DNA of 64,000 bases from Planctomycetales bacterium (lineage in GTDB: Bacteria; Planctomycetota; Planctomycetia; Isosphaerales; Isosphaeraceae): the NCBI GenBank assembly GCA_027449865.1, contig DAIDKV010000190.1, forward strand, positions 34,062-98,061, given 5' to 3'. Below the pieces are notes generated by a model. It saw only the letters and a list, made by a program, of their open reading frames with translations, was not told the origin of the DNA and did not search any database. How positions within the stretch are numbered: the first letter of the stretch is position 1; every line of letters begins with the position of its first letter. This document shows positions 1-8,878 of this stretch, in pieces. The position numbers and the translations under genes were made by a program.

Positions 1-277
1 TTCGACTCCCCGGAGAGAATGGCGGCGCCGAGCACTTCGCGCCGGGCAGACCGAGGGCGTCGGGTCGCGAGAGGTTCAAGGAGACCCGAGTGCCCACCAC
101 CACAGGTAGTCCATACGTTACCACAAAATTCCTGCCCTCTCAATCGAGCCCGGCGCGGGCCGGGCCGAAGCGCCTGGCGGACCGCCCACCCCGCATCGAT
201 CTCTGGACATCCCCCCGAAGGACCACTACCATGCAGCCGATAAACTCCACGTCTCAAACTCGCCCCAGGAACCACGT
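1..277. other. Non-coding stretch upstream of the first gene
   Basis: I find no convincing gene here. The short open frames have Arg/Pro-rich, low-complexity translations typical of GC-rich DNA read in the wrong frame. The last bases before 278 contain an AGGA at about six bases from the ATG, consistent with a ribosome-binding site for the next gene. What lies upstream of base 1 is unknown. Confidence 0.5.
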
Positions 278-1177
278 ATGAGCGTTCCGGCCCATCCAGG
301 CCCGGCCCTTCCGGGATTCACTCCGCGTCATGATTTTTTCATCGCCATCGACAGCGATGGATGCGTGTTCGACACAATGGAGACGAAGCACAAGGAGTGC
401 TTTATCCCGAACATCATTCGATCGTATGGCCTGGCGTCGATCTCCAAGTATGTCCGGGAGGTCGCGGAGTACATCAATCTGTATTCGAAGCACCGGGGTC
501 TCAATCGATTTCCGGGGCTGGTCATGACGATGGATCTGCTTCTGGAGCGGCCGGAGGTTGTGCGTCGTCGGCCGAGGATTCCGTCGCTCGAGGGATTGCG
601 CGGCTGGCTAGCGCGGGGAACGCCGATGTCGAATCCAGCGCTGGCGGCGGAGGTGGCGGCCTCGGGCGATCCCGATCTTGTCGCGTCGCTCGAATGGAGC
701 GAGGCCGTGAACCGATCGATTGCCGAGATCGTCCGCGACGTTCCGCCGTTTCCGTTCGTTCGCGAGGCGCTCGCGAGCATGCAGGGACATGCTGATGCCA
801 TCGTTGTCTCGGCGACTCCCGGCGAGGCGCTGGAGCGAGAGTGGGAGGAGCAGGGACTGCGTCCGCTGATCGCGACGATCGCGGGCCAGGAGATGGGGAA
901 CAAGAGGTCGGTTTTGGCGAGAGCGGGGAACGGACGATATCCGGGTGATCGGATGTTGATGGTTGGCGACGCGCCGGCGGATCTGGAAGCGGCGAGGTCG
1001 GTGGGCGCGCTATTTTACCCGATCGAGCCCGGAGATGAGGACGCCTCCTGGGAGCGGTTCTTCGAGCAGGCGTTGCCCCGATTTTTCGACGGAACCTTTG
1101 CTGGCGAGTACATGAACGAGCGAGTCACCTCGTTCCTCGGGCGGCTTCCCGATCATCCCACCTGGCGGTTCGGTTGA
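278..1177 (+). CDS. HAD-superfamily hydrolase (phosphatase-like)
   Basis: This 299-residue cytosolic protein has the order of motifs expected for the haloacid dehalogenase superfamily. Motif I is DSDGCVFDT near residues 25-33, where the first Asp would be the nucleophile. A motif II-like VVSATP lies near residue 173, a Lys in GNKRSV follows, and motif III/IV is MVGDAPADLEAA near residue 226. A large helical insert of about 140 residues between motifs I and II would form the cap. The family usually hydrolyses phosphate esters with Mg2+; the substrate cannot be read from sequence. The next gene, gnd, is 140 bases downstream with its own likely promoter, so co-transcription is not required. Odd points: motif I has Ser after the nucleophile (DSD rather than DLD), and the region from residue 80 to 150 is unlike common phosphoglycolate phosphatases. 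Confidence 0.8.
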   Translation: MSVPAHPGPALPGFTPRHDFFIAIDSDGCVFDTMETKHKECFIPNIIRSYGLASISKYVREVAEYINLYSKHRGLNRFPGLVMTMDLLLERPEVVRRRPRIPSLEGLRGWLARGTPMSNPALAAEVAASGDPDLVASLEWSEAVNRSIAEIVRDVPPFPFVREALASMQGHADAIVVSATPGEALEREWEEQGLRPLIATIAGQEMGNKRSVLARAGNGRYPGDRMLMVGDAPADLEAARSVGALFYPIEPGDEDASWERFFEQALPRFFDGTFAGEYMNERVTSFLGRLPDHPTWRFG

Positions 1178-1258
1178 CGGAAGAAATCGGGAACCGAGGT
1201 TATCCGCGGATTTTGGTAAGCCGTTGCCCAGGATGTCGTCAGGGCGGCGTCGGGATGC

Positions 1259-1264
1259 TACAAT
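1259..1264 (+). promoter_or_regulatory. Probable extended -10 promoter for gnd
   Basis: The sequence TGCTACAAT ends at 1264 and is an extended -10 element (TGN followed by TACAAT, 5 of 6 matches). There is no good -35 box 17 bases upstream, which is tolerated for extended -10 promoters. The start codon of gnd is 55 bases downstream. Confidence 0.5.
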
Positions 1265-1318
1265 CCCCATGCGACGGGGCACGAACATTTCTCTTCCAGG
1301 AACTGGGGACGATCAGAA

Positions 1319-2785
1319 ATGGCGACGGGGACTCAGGGTGCCGACATCGGACTGGTCGGCCTGGCGGTGATGGGGGAAAACCTCGTCCTGAACATGGAGA
1401 GTCACGGCTTCACCGTCGCGGTCTTCAACCGGACCACGTCGAAGGTTGATGCCTTCGTGGAGGGGCGGGCGAAGGGGAAGAAGATCATCGGCACCCACAC
1501 CGTCGAGGAACTGGTCGGGGCGCTGAAGCGACCGCGCAAGGTCATGATCATGGTGAAGGCGGGCAAGGCCGTCGACGCTGTGATCGACGAGGTCGCGCCG
1601 CTGCTGGAGCCCGGCGACATCCTGATCGATGGAGGGAACTCCGAGCAGGAAGACTCGACCCGTCGAACTCGAGAGCTGGCCGCGAAAGGTTTGCTCTTCA
1701 TCGGAACGGGTGTCTCCGGCGGCGAGGAGGGCGCGCTCAAGGGCCCGTCGATCATGCCGGGCGGAAACCCCGAAGCCTGGCCGCACGTCAAGCCGATCTT
1801 CCAGTCGATCGCCGCGAAGGTCGCCGACGGAACCCCCTGTTGCGACTGGGTCGGCCCCGAGGGCGCCGGGCACTACGTCAAGATGGTGCATAACGGCATT
1901 GAATACGGCGACATGCAGCTCATCTGCGAGGCGTACCACGTCATGCGAGAGCTGCTCGAGATGTCGGCCGACGAGATTCACGAGGTGTTCGCCCGGTGGA
2001 ATCAGGGCCCGCTGGACAGCTACCTGATCGAGATCACCCGCGACATCCTGGGTTATAAGGACCCGGAGTCCGGCCAGCCGATGATCGACCTGATCCTCGA
2101 CGCCGCCGGCCAGAAGGGGACCGGCAAGTGGACTGTGATCTCGGCGGCCAATCTGGCCGTCCCGCTCACTCTGATCGCCGAGGCGGTTTTCGCCCGATGC
2201 CTCTCCGCGCAGAAGGATGAGCGGGTCAAGGCGTCGGAGGCGATCAAGGGACCGGATCGGCCGACCGGCCTCGATCGCAAGTCGATGATCGACGCCCTCG
2301 AGCAGGCTCTGTACGCCAGCAAGCTCGTCTCCTACGCGCAGGGGTTCGCCCTGATGAACGCGATGGCGAGGGAATCGAACTGGGAGATCAACAACGGTGG
2401 CGTCGCGCTGATGTGGCGGGGCGGTTGCATCATCCGGAGCGCCTTCCTGGGCAAGATCAAGGAGGCCTTCGACCGTGACCCGAAGTTGGCGAACCTTCTG
2501 ATGGACCCCTACTTCCGGGGCGAGGTTGATCGGTGCCAGTCGGGCTGGCGGAAGGCCGTCGGCACGGCGATCGCCGGGGGCATTCCCCTGCCCGCGATGT
2601 CGTCGGCGCTGGCGTACTTCGACGGATATCGATCGGGCCGGCTCCCGGCGAACCTGCTCCAGGCCCAGCGTGACTACTTCGGGGCGCACACGTACGAGCG
2701 AGTCGACCGACCTCGCGGCAATTTCTTCCACACCAACTGGACCGGCCGGGGTGGCACAACCGCCTCATCCTCGTATAACGCCTGA
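1319..2785 (+). CDS. gnd: 6-phosphogluconate dehydrogenase, decarboxylating
   Basis: The enzyme oxidises 6-phosphogluconate to ribulose 5-phosphate and CO2 with reduction of NADP+, the third step of the oxidative pentose phosphate pathway, in the cytosol. The 488-residue length matches the long form of the family. The N-terminal Rossmann fold carries GLAVMGENL (residues 14-22), the cofactor-binding fingerprint. IMPGGN, KMVHNGIEYGDMQ (catalytic Lys and the HNGIEY substrate loop) and GTGKWT follow in the expected order, and the C-terminal tail ends FFHTNWTGRGG. The start gives the Rossmann fold its usual short leader. Expression appears monocistronic: its own -10 element lies upstream and a strong terminator begins 37 bases after the stop. 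Confidence 0.97.
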   Translation: MATGTQGADIGLVGLAVMGENLVLNMESHGFTVAVFNRTTSKVDAFVEGRAKGKKIIGTHTVEELVGALKRPRKVMIMVKAGKAVDAVIDEVAPLLEPGDILIDGGNSEQEDSTRRTRELAAKGLLFIGTGVSGGEEGALKGPSIMPGGNPEAWPHVKPIFQSIAAKVADGTPCCDWVGPEGAGHYVKMVHNGIEYGDMQLICEAYHVMRELLEMSADEIHEVFARWNQGPLDSYLIEITRDILGYKDPESGQPMIDLILDAAGQKGTGKWTVISAANLAVPLTLIAEAVFARCLSAQKDERVKASEAIKGPDRPTGLDRKSMIDALEQALYASKLVSYAQGFALMNAMARESNWEINNGGVALMWRGGCIIRSAFLGKIKEAFDRDPKLANLLMDPYFRGEVDRCQSGWRKAVGTAIAGGIPLPAMSSALAYFDGYRSGRLPANLLQAQRDYFGAHTYERVDRPRGNFFHTNWTGRGGTTASSSYNA

Positions 2786-2822
2786 GCCAGTCGAGCCATC
2801 CGCAATCCCCCTCATTCTCCAG

Positions 2823-2866
2823 ACGCCGGCCCGTCGCCGAGTCGCGACGGCCGGCGTGTTTTTTTT
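2823..2866 (+). terminator. Rho-independent terminator of gnd
   Basis: A GC-rich hairpin with arms ACGCCGGCCCGTCGC and GCGACGGCCGGCGT (one bulged C) and a 6-base loop is followed by G and eight T residues. It lies just after the gnd stop codon. Confidence 0.9.
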
Positions 2867-2969
2867 CGAGTGGTGTCACATTCCGGCCACGATCGTGCAT
2901 ACAACACTAAAGGGCTGGGCGAACGATCGCCCGATCCCGGTGGCTTGCCCAGACTTTCGCGAAATCTTG

Positions 2970-4436
2970 ATGGAACGAGTCGATTTCCTTATGTCCGCCC
3001 CGAATACTATATCGAGGCCCCGGACGGGCCCCGGGACTGGGCGACACGGCGACCGCCGCCCGGCCGATCGAACGATCGAGAATGCAGGCACCGGCACGCC
3101 GGCCGGCAGGGGATCCTCCTTGAAGGCCATGATCTCGCCGCTCGAAGAGACGACCGTCCCCGATCCCAGGGGCCGAACCCGCCTCGACCCGACCGACGAC
3201 CATTGCCTGAGCGAACAGCCCGGCGGCCGGCTGGGCGCGTACCGGATCGAACGGCTCCTCGGACGAGGATCGATGGCCTGCGTCTACAAGGCCCGTCACC
3301 TCGGGCTCGACCGGGTCTGTGCCCTGAAGATCATGAACACTGGCCTGCTCGCCCGGCAACCCTCGCTCCGCGAGCAGTTCCGCGCCGAGGCCCGAGCGAT
3401 CGCGAACCTTCTCCACCCCCACGTCGTCACCATTTACAACCTGGGGAACGAGGGCGGCTATCACTTCATCGAGATGGAGTACGTCCCCGGCGGACGGACT
3501 CTCCGGGACCTGCTCGTTCAGGATGGGCCGCTGGATCCCTCGCGGGCCGTCCCGCTCGCCCGTCAAGTCGTTCTGGCCCTGGGCGCGGCGCACGACTCGG
3601 GGCTTGTCCACCGCGACATCAAGCCGGCCAACGTCCTCCTCACGCGACAGGGCGAGGCCAAACTTGCTGACTTCGGCCTGGTCCGCCGTCTCGATGAGTT
3701 GACCCAGGGCGGCGCCCCGATTGCCGGAACGCCGACGTTCATGGCACCCGAACTCTTCCAGGGGACCCCGTCGAGCCCCTCATCAGACATCTATGCCGTG
3801 GGTGTTCTGATGTACCACTGCCTTTCCGGCCAGCTCCCGCTCGCGGCCGAGAACGTGGGTGAGCTGATTCAGCTCCATCGGACCCGAGCCGTCCCCGATA
3901 TCCGCGAAATCGTTCCCCGGATTCCCGAGAGTCTCGCGTTGATCCTCACGCGATGCCTCGCCAAGTCGCCGGCGGATCGGTTTGGGTCGGCCGCTGAGCT
4001 GGCCGACGCCCTTCATGGCCTGGGCCTCCGTCTCGGCGATATCGAGGCTCTCGTCCGCGAGAGCGTTCAGGGGCTCGGCTGCTTTATTCAGGGGCACCGC
4101 GACACCTTTCGATTGATCGTCCCACTCCCCGACGATCGCCTTCAGGAAGTCGTGGTCGAGGCCACCGAGGGAGCCAATCAGGATCCGGTGCTGACGGTCT
4201 TCTCGGTCTGCGGGCCCGCCGATCCCGCCTATTTCCAGTATGCCCTTCGGCTAAATGCCCAGCTCACCTTCGGCAGCATCTCGGTTCACGACGTCCTGGG
4301 GAGCCCGATGTTCGTCATGTCGCGAACCTTCTCCCGAGAGACGGCCCGCCCCGAGGATCTCCGAGGCGCCATCCTCGAAATTGCTCGACGGTCCGACCGG
4401 ATCGAGAAGAAGCTCACCCGGATGGATCAGTACTAG
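2970..4436 (+). CDS. Cytosolic Ser/Thr protein kinase with C-terminal YbjN/secretion-chaperone-like domain
   Basis: This is a Hanks-type kinase that phosphorylates Ser/Thr on unknown protein targets. The kinase domain spans about residues 90-350: glycine loop LLGRGSMACVY (97-105), catalytic Lys in CALKIMN (120), HRDIKPANVLL (Asp 216), DFG (234-236), GTPTFMAPE, and an arginine-containing helix I region. No transmembrane helix is visible, unlike most bacterial PASTA kinases. After the kinase come about 130 residues (LGCFIQGHRDTFRLIV to the end) with alternating strands and a final amphipathic helix, AILEIARRSDRIEKKL. This reads like the YbjN/type III secretion chaperone-like fold, by pattern only. 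The start is uncertain: in-frame ATGs at 2970, 2991 and 3129 all lack a strong Shine-Dalgarno. The first 85 residues are low-complexity linker, so 3129 is plausible. Confidence 0.85.
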   Translation: MERVDFLMSAPNTISRPRTGPGTGRHGDRRPADRTIENAGTGTPAGRGSSLKAMISPLEETTVPDPRGRTRLDPTDDHCLSEQPGGRLGAYRIERLLGRGSMACVYKARHLGLDRVCALKIMNTGLLARQPSLREQFRAEARAIANLLHPHVVTIYNLGNEGGYHFIEMEYVPGGRTLRDLLVQDGPLDPSRAVPLARQVVLALGAAHDSGLVHRDIKPANVLLTRQGEAKLADFGLVRRLDELTQGGAPIAGTPTFMAPELFQGTPSSPSSDIYAVGVLMYHCLSGQLPLAAENVGELIQLHRTRAVPDIREIVPRIPESLALILTRCLAKSPADRFGSAAELADALHGLGLRLGDIEALVRESVQGLGCFIQGHRDTFRLIVPLPDDRLQEVVVEATEGANQDPVLTVFSVCGPADPAYFQYALRLNAQLTFGSISVHDVLGSPMFVMSRTFSRETARPEDLRGAILEIARRSDRIEKKLTRMDQY

Positions 4437-4483
4437 GAACCGCGAAGTCCGGGGAGGAATCCCTGGAACGATCGGAGAAAGAC

Positions 4484-5041
4484 CTAGAAGTCCGGACGAT
4501 CGCGATAAGGCGCTTCGATCATCGGACGCATGATCTCCTCGTCGGGGATGGCGTCGCGAGAGAAGTAGGGGTTGCCGGACGGAGCGCTCGGGACCACGTC
4601 GGGGACCGGTTCGGGCGCGACCATCCCCAGACGGACCGAGACTCTTCGGAGAAGGGCCTTCGAGAACGGCTGGTCGCCGAACCAGTCGACCCGGCAACTC
4701 AGGTGCGTGATCGGCTTCCGAATCCGGAGTGTGACGACGACCGATCGACGATCGGCTGTCCGTCCCTCGACCTGGAGCACCGCCCCGCTGTGAGAGCGGC
4801 GAACGACCTGAATCTTGAGGTCCTCCATCGCTTCGACGAGCGCCGCGGCCACCTTGGTGATCGGGAACGGATAATCCTGCATTCCCCGGCCAGTGGTGTA
4901 CCGGAAGGCCAGTTCGGGGCCGTTCGCGGATTCGGGCTCGTCCTCGATCCTCGGCCCCCGTCCGGTCAACGCGCATCCCGAGCCAACCGACAGCGCAAGC
5001 CCGATCGTCATCAAGAAAAGGAACGGGCCACGCATCCGCAT
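4484..5041 (-). CDS. Putative lipoprotein, DUF3568-like
   Basis: The N-terminus MRMRGPFLFLMTIGLALSVG runs into SGCA, a lipobox with Cys at residue 23, so the protein is predicted to be a lipid-anchored exported protein of 185 residues. The middle (YPFPITKVAAALVEAMEDL, VVRRSHSGAVLQVEGRTADR, SVVVTLRI, ISCRVDWFG-like segment) follows the pattern of DUF3568: a helix in which an aligned Ala/Leu face precedes three strands describing a modified or accumulated quantity. Function is unknown for that family. The start at 5041 is chosen because GGGAAGGGAG sits about 8 bases upstream and the lipobox then falls at the usual position; a longer frame to 5134 exists but lacks this. It converges on the kinase gene 47 bases away. 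Confidence 0.7.
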   Translation of the reverse strand: MRMRGPFLFLMTIGLALSVGSGCALTGRGPRIEDEPESANGPELAFRYTTGRGMQDYPFPITKVAAALVEAMEDLKIQVVRRSHSGAVLQVEGRTADRRSVVVTLRIRKPITHLSCRVDWFGDQPFSKALLRRVSVRLGMVAPEPVPDVVPSAPSGNPYFSRDAIPDEEIMRPMIEAPYRDRPDF

Positions 5042-5179
5042 CCCGGGACTCCCTTCCCGCCGGTTCCGCCTCGAGGATCGCCACCCTGGCCGAGGGCTGG
5101 CCGGCAGGCTACTCCGCCTGCCGATCCCGGTCAAGCCAGGCCATGGGCCCGTCCCTGGCGTTCGGTTGTCATAGTCGGA

Positions 5180-5207
5180 TTGTTTTCGGGAGGTCTGAGC
5201 CTATAAT
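5180..5207 (+). promoter_or_regulatory. sigma-70 type promoter for rpsA
   Basis: TTGTTT (5180-5185) and a perfect TATAAT (5202-5207) are separated by 16 bases. Transcription from here would give rpsA an untranslated leader of about 190 bases, which contains short stems such as GCTCCT/AGGAGC and could host autoregulation. Confidence 0.65.
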
Positions 5208-5406
5208 GCAAGGCTGGAAAAGTCTGCTCCTTACGTGGAGGAGCGGCTTCCAACGGTTCCCCCACCTTGAGTCGCTGAAGAAGCTCGGTGGCCGGGCCGC
5301 GAGCCGATTCGAGGATCCGAATCGAGGGCCTCGCAGCCGGAACCGAGGCTGAGGCGTTGGGCCGTCGCCGTCGCTGGACGTCGGCGGGATTGAAGCGAAA
5401 TCGAAC

Positions 5407-7323
5407 ATGGTAGATCGTAACCTGCTCCGCGAATTCGATGTCAGCGAAGACGACCTGACCGCCCTGATCGCCGGAGGGGATGGGTCCAGCATGGACCAGT
5501 ACCTCGGCGAGGGCCAGAACTTCGAGATCGGCAAGATCGTCTCGGGGAAGGTCGTCGAGGTCGTCGGCGATCAGGTCGTGGTGGACGTCGGCTACAAGTC
5601 CGAGGGCCTGGTCCCACTCAACGAGTGGGAAGACGAGCCGCCCCCGCAGCCAGGGGACAGCGTTGAGGTTCTCCTCGAAGGGATGGAGGACGAGACCGGC
5701 GAGATCGTTCTCTCCCGCAAGAAGGCCCACCGGATGCGTGCCTGGGAGATGGTCATCTCCCGGTATCACGAGGGCGATGTTGTCAAGGGCCGCGTGACCC
5801 GCAAGATCAAGGGCGGCCTGCTGGTCGACATCGGCGTCAACGTCTTCCTCCCCGCCAGCCAGGTGGACATTCGACGTCCCTCCGACATCGCCGACTACAT
5901 CGATCAAGAGATCGAGTGCATGATCCTCAAGATCGACGAGTCGCGGCGGAACATCGTCGTCAGCCGCCGCAAGCTCATCGAGATCACTCGCGAGCAGCAG
6001 AAGAAGCAGCTCCTCGAGGAGATCGCCGTTGGACAGGTTCGGACCGGCACCGTCAAGAATATTGCCGACTTCGGCGCCTTCGTCGACCTCGGCGGGATCG
6101 ACGGCCTTCTGCACATCACCGATATGTCGTGGGGCCGGATCAACCACCCCAGCGACATGTTGAAGATCGACGATCAGGTCGAGGTGATGGTCCTCCACGT
6201 CGACAAGGAACGCGAGAAGATCGCGCTGGGGCTCAAGCAAAAGTCGCCCAGCCCGTGGGAAAACGTCGAGAAGAAGTACCCGGTCGGCACTCGCGTCAAC
6301 GGCGAGGTCGTCAACGTGATGAGCTATGGCGCGTTCGTCAAGCTCGAGGAAGGGATCGAGGGCCTGGTCCACATCTCCGAGATGTCCTGGACCAAGCGGA
6401 TCAACCACCCGAGCGAACTCGTCAACATCGGCGACCGGATCGACGTGGTCGTCCTGGGGATCAATCGCGACAAGCAGGAAATCTCTCTCGGGATGAAGCA
6501 GACCCAGGTCAACCCCTGGGATCAGGTTGCCGGCAAGTATCCGCCGAACACGATGGTCGAAGGGACCGTGCGCAACCTCACGAATTACGGCGCCTTCATC
6601 GAGATCGAGGAGGGGATCGACGGCCTGCTCCATATCTCCGATATGAGCTGGACCCGCAAGATCGGCCACCCGAACGAGATCCTCGAAAAGGGGCAGCGGA
6701 TCCGGTGCCAGGTCCTCAACGTGGACCAGGACCGCAAGCGGATCGCGCTGGGGCTGAAGCAACTCCGCGACGACCCCTGGGAGACCGACATCCCCGGTCG
6801 CTACGAGCCGGGCGACGTCGTGAAGGGGAAGGTCACCAAGCTGACCAACTTCGGTGTCTTCGTCGAGCTGGAGCCGGGCCTCGAAGGACTGCTCCACATC
6901 TCCGAGCTGGCCGACCACAAGGTCGACAGCCCCGAGGAAGTAGTGAAGGTCGGCGACGAGATCGAGGTCAAGATTCTTCGCGTCGATCGGACCGATCGCA
7001 AGATTGGCCTTTCACGCAAGAAAGCCCACTGGACCCGCCCCGACGGCGAGCGGGAAGAAGGCGCTGAGCCCACCGAGGCCGCACCCGCTCGCGATAAGGA
7101 GAAGGAAAAGGAGAAGGAAAAGGACACCAAGGAGCTCAAGGGCGGCCTTGGCGGCGGTGGTCTGCTGTTCTCCATGGGATCGTCCACGTCCACCGAGGAA
7201 TCCGAGACCGCGTCCGATTCCTCCGCGTCCGAGCCCGTATCCGAGCCCGAGCCCGCGTCCGAGCCCGAGCCCGCGTCCGATTCCTCCTCTGAGACCGAGA
7301 CCGAGGCCGGATCCGAGTCCTGA
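5407..7323 (+). CDS. rpsA: 30S ribosomal protein S1
   Basis: S1 binds mRNA at the small ribosomal subunit and helps initiation on leaders without strong Shine-Dalgarno sequences. Six S1 (OB-fold) repeats are visible at about residues 40-105, 123-195, 210-280, 295-367, 382-454 and 468-540; repeats 3-6 carry the canonical GxFV(D/E)L, GLLHIS and G(D/Q)xxxxxV signatures. The 638-residue length exceeds the roughly 560 of enterobacterial S1 because of a C-terminal tail of about 95 residues: a KEKEKEKEK stretch, a GGLGGGG segment, then an acidic Ser/Glu/Pro repeat. The ATG has no clear Shine-Dalgarno, which is common for rpsA, and the leader is about 190 bases, so self-regulation is plausible. A strong terminator follows. 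Confidence 0.96.
   Translation: MVDRNLLREFDVSEDDLTALIAGGDGSSMDQYLGEGQNFEIGKIVSGKVVEVVGDQVVVDVGYKSEGLVPLNEWEDEPPPQPGDSVEVLLEGMEDETGEIVLSRKKAHRMRAWEMVISRYHEGDVVKGRVTRKIKGGLLVDIGVNVFLPASQVDIRRPSDIADYIDQEIECMILKIDESRRNIVVSRRKLIEITREQQKKQLLEEIAVGQVRTGTVKNIADFGAFVDLGGIDGLLHITDMSWGRINHPSDMLKIDDQVEVMVLHVDKEREKIALGLKQKSPSPWENVEKKYPVGTRVNGEVVNVMSYGAFVKLEEGIEGLVHISEMSWTKRINHPSELVNIGDRIDVVVLGINRDKQEISLGMKQTQVNPWDQVAGKYPPNTMVEGTVRNLTNYGAFIEIEEGIDGLLHISDMSWTRKIGHPNEILEKGQRIRCQVLNVDQDRKRIALGLKQLRDDPWETDIPGRYEPGDVVKGKVTKLTNFGVFVELEPGLEGLLHISELADHKVDSPEEVVKVGDEIEVKILRVDRTDRKIGLSRKKAHWTRPDGEREEGAEPTEAAPARDKEKEKEKEKDTKELKGGLGGGGLLFSMGSSTSTEESETASDSSASEPVSEPEPASEPEPASDSSSETETEAGSES
7240..7275 (+). repeat. Tandem 18-bp repeat inside rpsA
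   Basis: The unit TCCGAGCCCGAGCCCGCG occurs twice in perfect tandem (7240-7257 and 7258-7275), encoding Ser-Glu-Pro-Glu-Pro-Ala. Related degenerate units flank it. The array lies in the acidic tail, so copy number could vary without a frameshift. Confidence 0.8.
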
Positions 7324-7356
7324 TCCCTCGTTTCCTCGCGGACGTCTCGCAATCCC

Positions 7357-7405
7357 AACGGCCGCCGGCGCGATTCCCAGAATCGCCGGCGGCCGTTCGC
7401 TTTTT
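7357..7405 (+). terminator. Rho-independent terminator of rpsA
   Basis: Arms AACGGCCGCCGGCG (7357-7370) and CGCCGGCGGCCGTT (7384-7397) are perfectly complementary. The internal CGATTC/GAATCG offers an alternative register with a two-base bulge. Five T residues (7401-7405) follow after CGC. Confidence 0.88.
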
Positions 7406-8023
7406 CGAATCCGATGGCGGGACACTCTCCACCCCGGCCGACCACGGACGTTCGGGCCACTCCCTCGAAAAAGGACGAGAACTCTTTCGTCCTCCTGGAT
7501 CGATTTCACGGAACCTCCCCTTCCCTACCTGCCAACTCCGAGCGATCAGCCAATCGACACGGCCCGCACACTGAGACTAACCCCCACATTTCGCGAATCC
7601 CTCATATCACCAATACCCCCTAGACTTCCAATTCTCTTTAAGTCGCCCGGTCGAGCAATCCGATAGTGAGTGGTGCCAAAACGACAGCGGCGAAGGGTGT
7701 GGAGGATCGACCGGACCTGGGGATGGTGTGTCACGCTCGTCCCTGAGTCGCGGAGCCTCGCGGGTAAACCGTTTTGCTGGCCAGAGGTGCCAGTCGGATG
7801 GTGATCCAGCGGGGCCATCGGTTGGGACGCCGAGACTTTGCCGAGGAGCCCCCGCAAGTGGGGATGGTCAGGCACCGAGTTGGCTGGCGGAAAGTTTCGC
7901 GGTCGCGGCTCTGTCGCGGCGGAGCGAGGCGGACTGGCCGTTCGGCTGGAGCCTGTTGGATTCCGTCCCCTGGACCCTGGATCTCTCAGCGGACCTGTTT
8001 CGACCGACGCAAAGAGGATCTTC
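7406..8023. other. Long intergenic region before the sigma factor gene
   Basis: About 600 bases without a supportable gene. Open frames here have no recognisable protein pattern. The stretch is AT-richer around 7540-7640. The sigma-factor reading frame stays open back to 7838, but nothing in that extension resembles a sigma factor. I see no confident -35/-10 pair. The GAGG at about 8013-8016 is the likely ribosome-binding site for the gene at 8024. Confidence 0.5.
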
Positions 8024-8860
8024 ATGGCCCGTATTCGCCGACACCGCCGTGATACGGTCCAGAGCCCCCTGGAGACCTATCTCCGGGAGATCAACGAGAT
8101 GGCTCTGCTGACCGCGGATGAGGAAAAAGAACTGGCCCACCGGATCGCGCGGGGGGACGATCAGGCGCGAGACCGGATGGTGCGTGCCAATCTTCGCCTT
8201 GTGGTGAACATCGCCCGGGGCTACATCGGCAAGGGGCTCGCGCTCCAGGATCTGATCGAGGAGGGCAACCTCGGCCTGCTCCGAGCCGTGCAGGGGTTTG
8301 ATCCGGCGGTCGGAACGCGGTTCAGCACCTACGCGAGCTACTGGATCAAGCAATCGATCAAGCGAGCCCTGGTCAACACGGCCAAGCCGATTCGGATACC
8401 GGCATACATGGTCGAGTTGCTCTTCAAGTGGCGTCGGATGGGCGCTGAGCTTCAGGAATCGCTCGGGCGTCCGGCCAGCGTCGACGAGATCGCGCGAGCG
8501 CTGAAGCTCCCAAAGAAGAAGCTGGCGATCGTCAAGAAGGCCATCAAGGTTTACAACCTGGTTCCGCAGACTGACCAGCCCGAGAATGGCTGGAGCCTCG
8601 GCGAGATGCTGATGGACGAACGAGTCCGGACGCCCGATGTGGTGATGGTCGAGGCGGACAATCTTCGCCTGGTTCTCGACCGACTGGAAGAGATGGACAA
8701 GCGGGAAGCGACCGTTCTTCGGATGAGGTTTGGGCTCAACGACTCGCCGCCGAAGACGCTCAAGGAGATTGGGGAATCGCTTGGCCTGACCCGCGAACGC
8801 GTCCGGCAGATCGAGAACGAGGCGTTGGGGAAGCTCTCGGCGTCACTTCAGGCCGATTGA
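8024..8860 (+). CDS. RNA polymerase sigma-70 factor, group 2-like (RpoD/SigA family)
   Basis: This 278-residue factor has region 1.2 (SPLETYLREINEMALLTADEEKELA), region 2 with the core-binding and -10 recognition helices (NLRLVVNIA, LIEEGNLGLLRAV, FSTYASYWIKQSI), region 3 (RIPAYMVELLFKW and a KLPKKKLAIVKKA helix) and region 4.2 with helix-turn-helix TLKEIGESLGLTRERVRQIE. It lacks the long acidic region 1.1 and non-conserved insert of the primary factor, so it is more likely an alternative or auxiliary factor, although some planctomycete primary factors are also short. The start is set by ATG at 8024 with GAGG eight bases upstream; the upstream extension is unlike the family. The gene stands alone between a 600-base spacer and a converging gene 18 bases away. 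Confidence 0.9.
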   Translation: MARIRRHRRDTVQSPLETYLREINEMALLTADEEKELAHRIARGDDQARDRMVRANLRLVVNIARGYIGKGLALQDLIEEGNLGLLRAVQGFDPAVGTRFSTYASYWIKQSIKRALVNTAKPIRIPAYMVELLFKWRRMGAELQESLGRPASVDEIARALKLPKKKLAIVKKAIKVYNLVPQTDQPENGWSLGEMLMDERVRTPDVVMVEADNLRLVLDRLEEMDKREATVLRMRFGLNDSPPKTLKEIGESLGLTRERVRQIENEALGKLSASLQAD

Positions 8861-8878
8861 GGCCAGGGCTCCCATGAA

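Noticed and set aside
5131..6918. 595-residue minus-strand frame opposite rpsA
   Set aside because: The S1 repeats on the plus strand are unambiguous; the minus-strand translation is an acidic repeat artefact of them.
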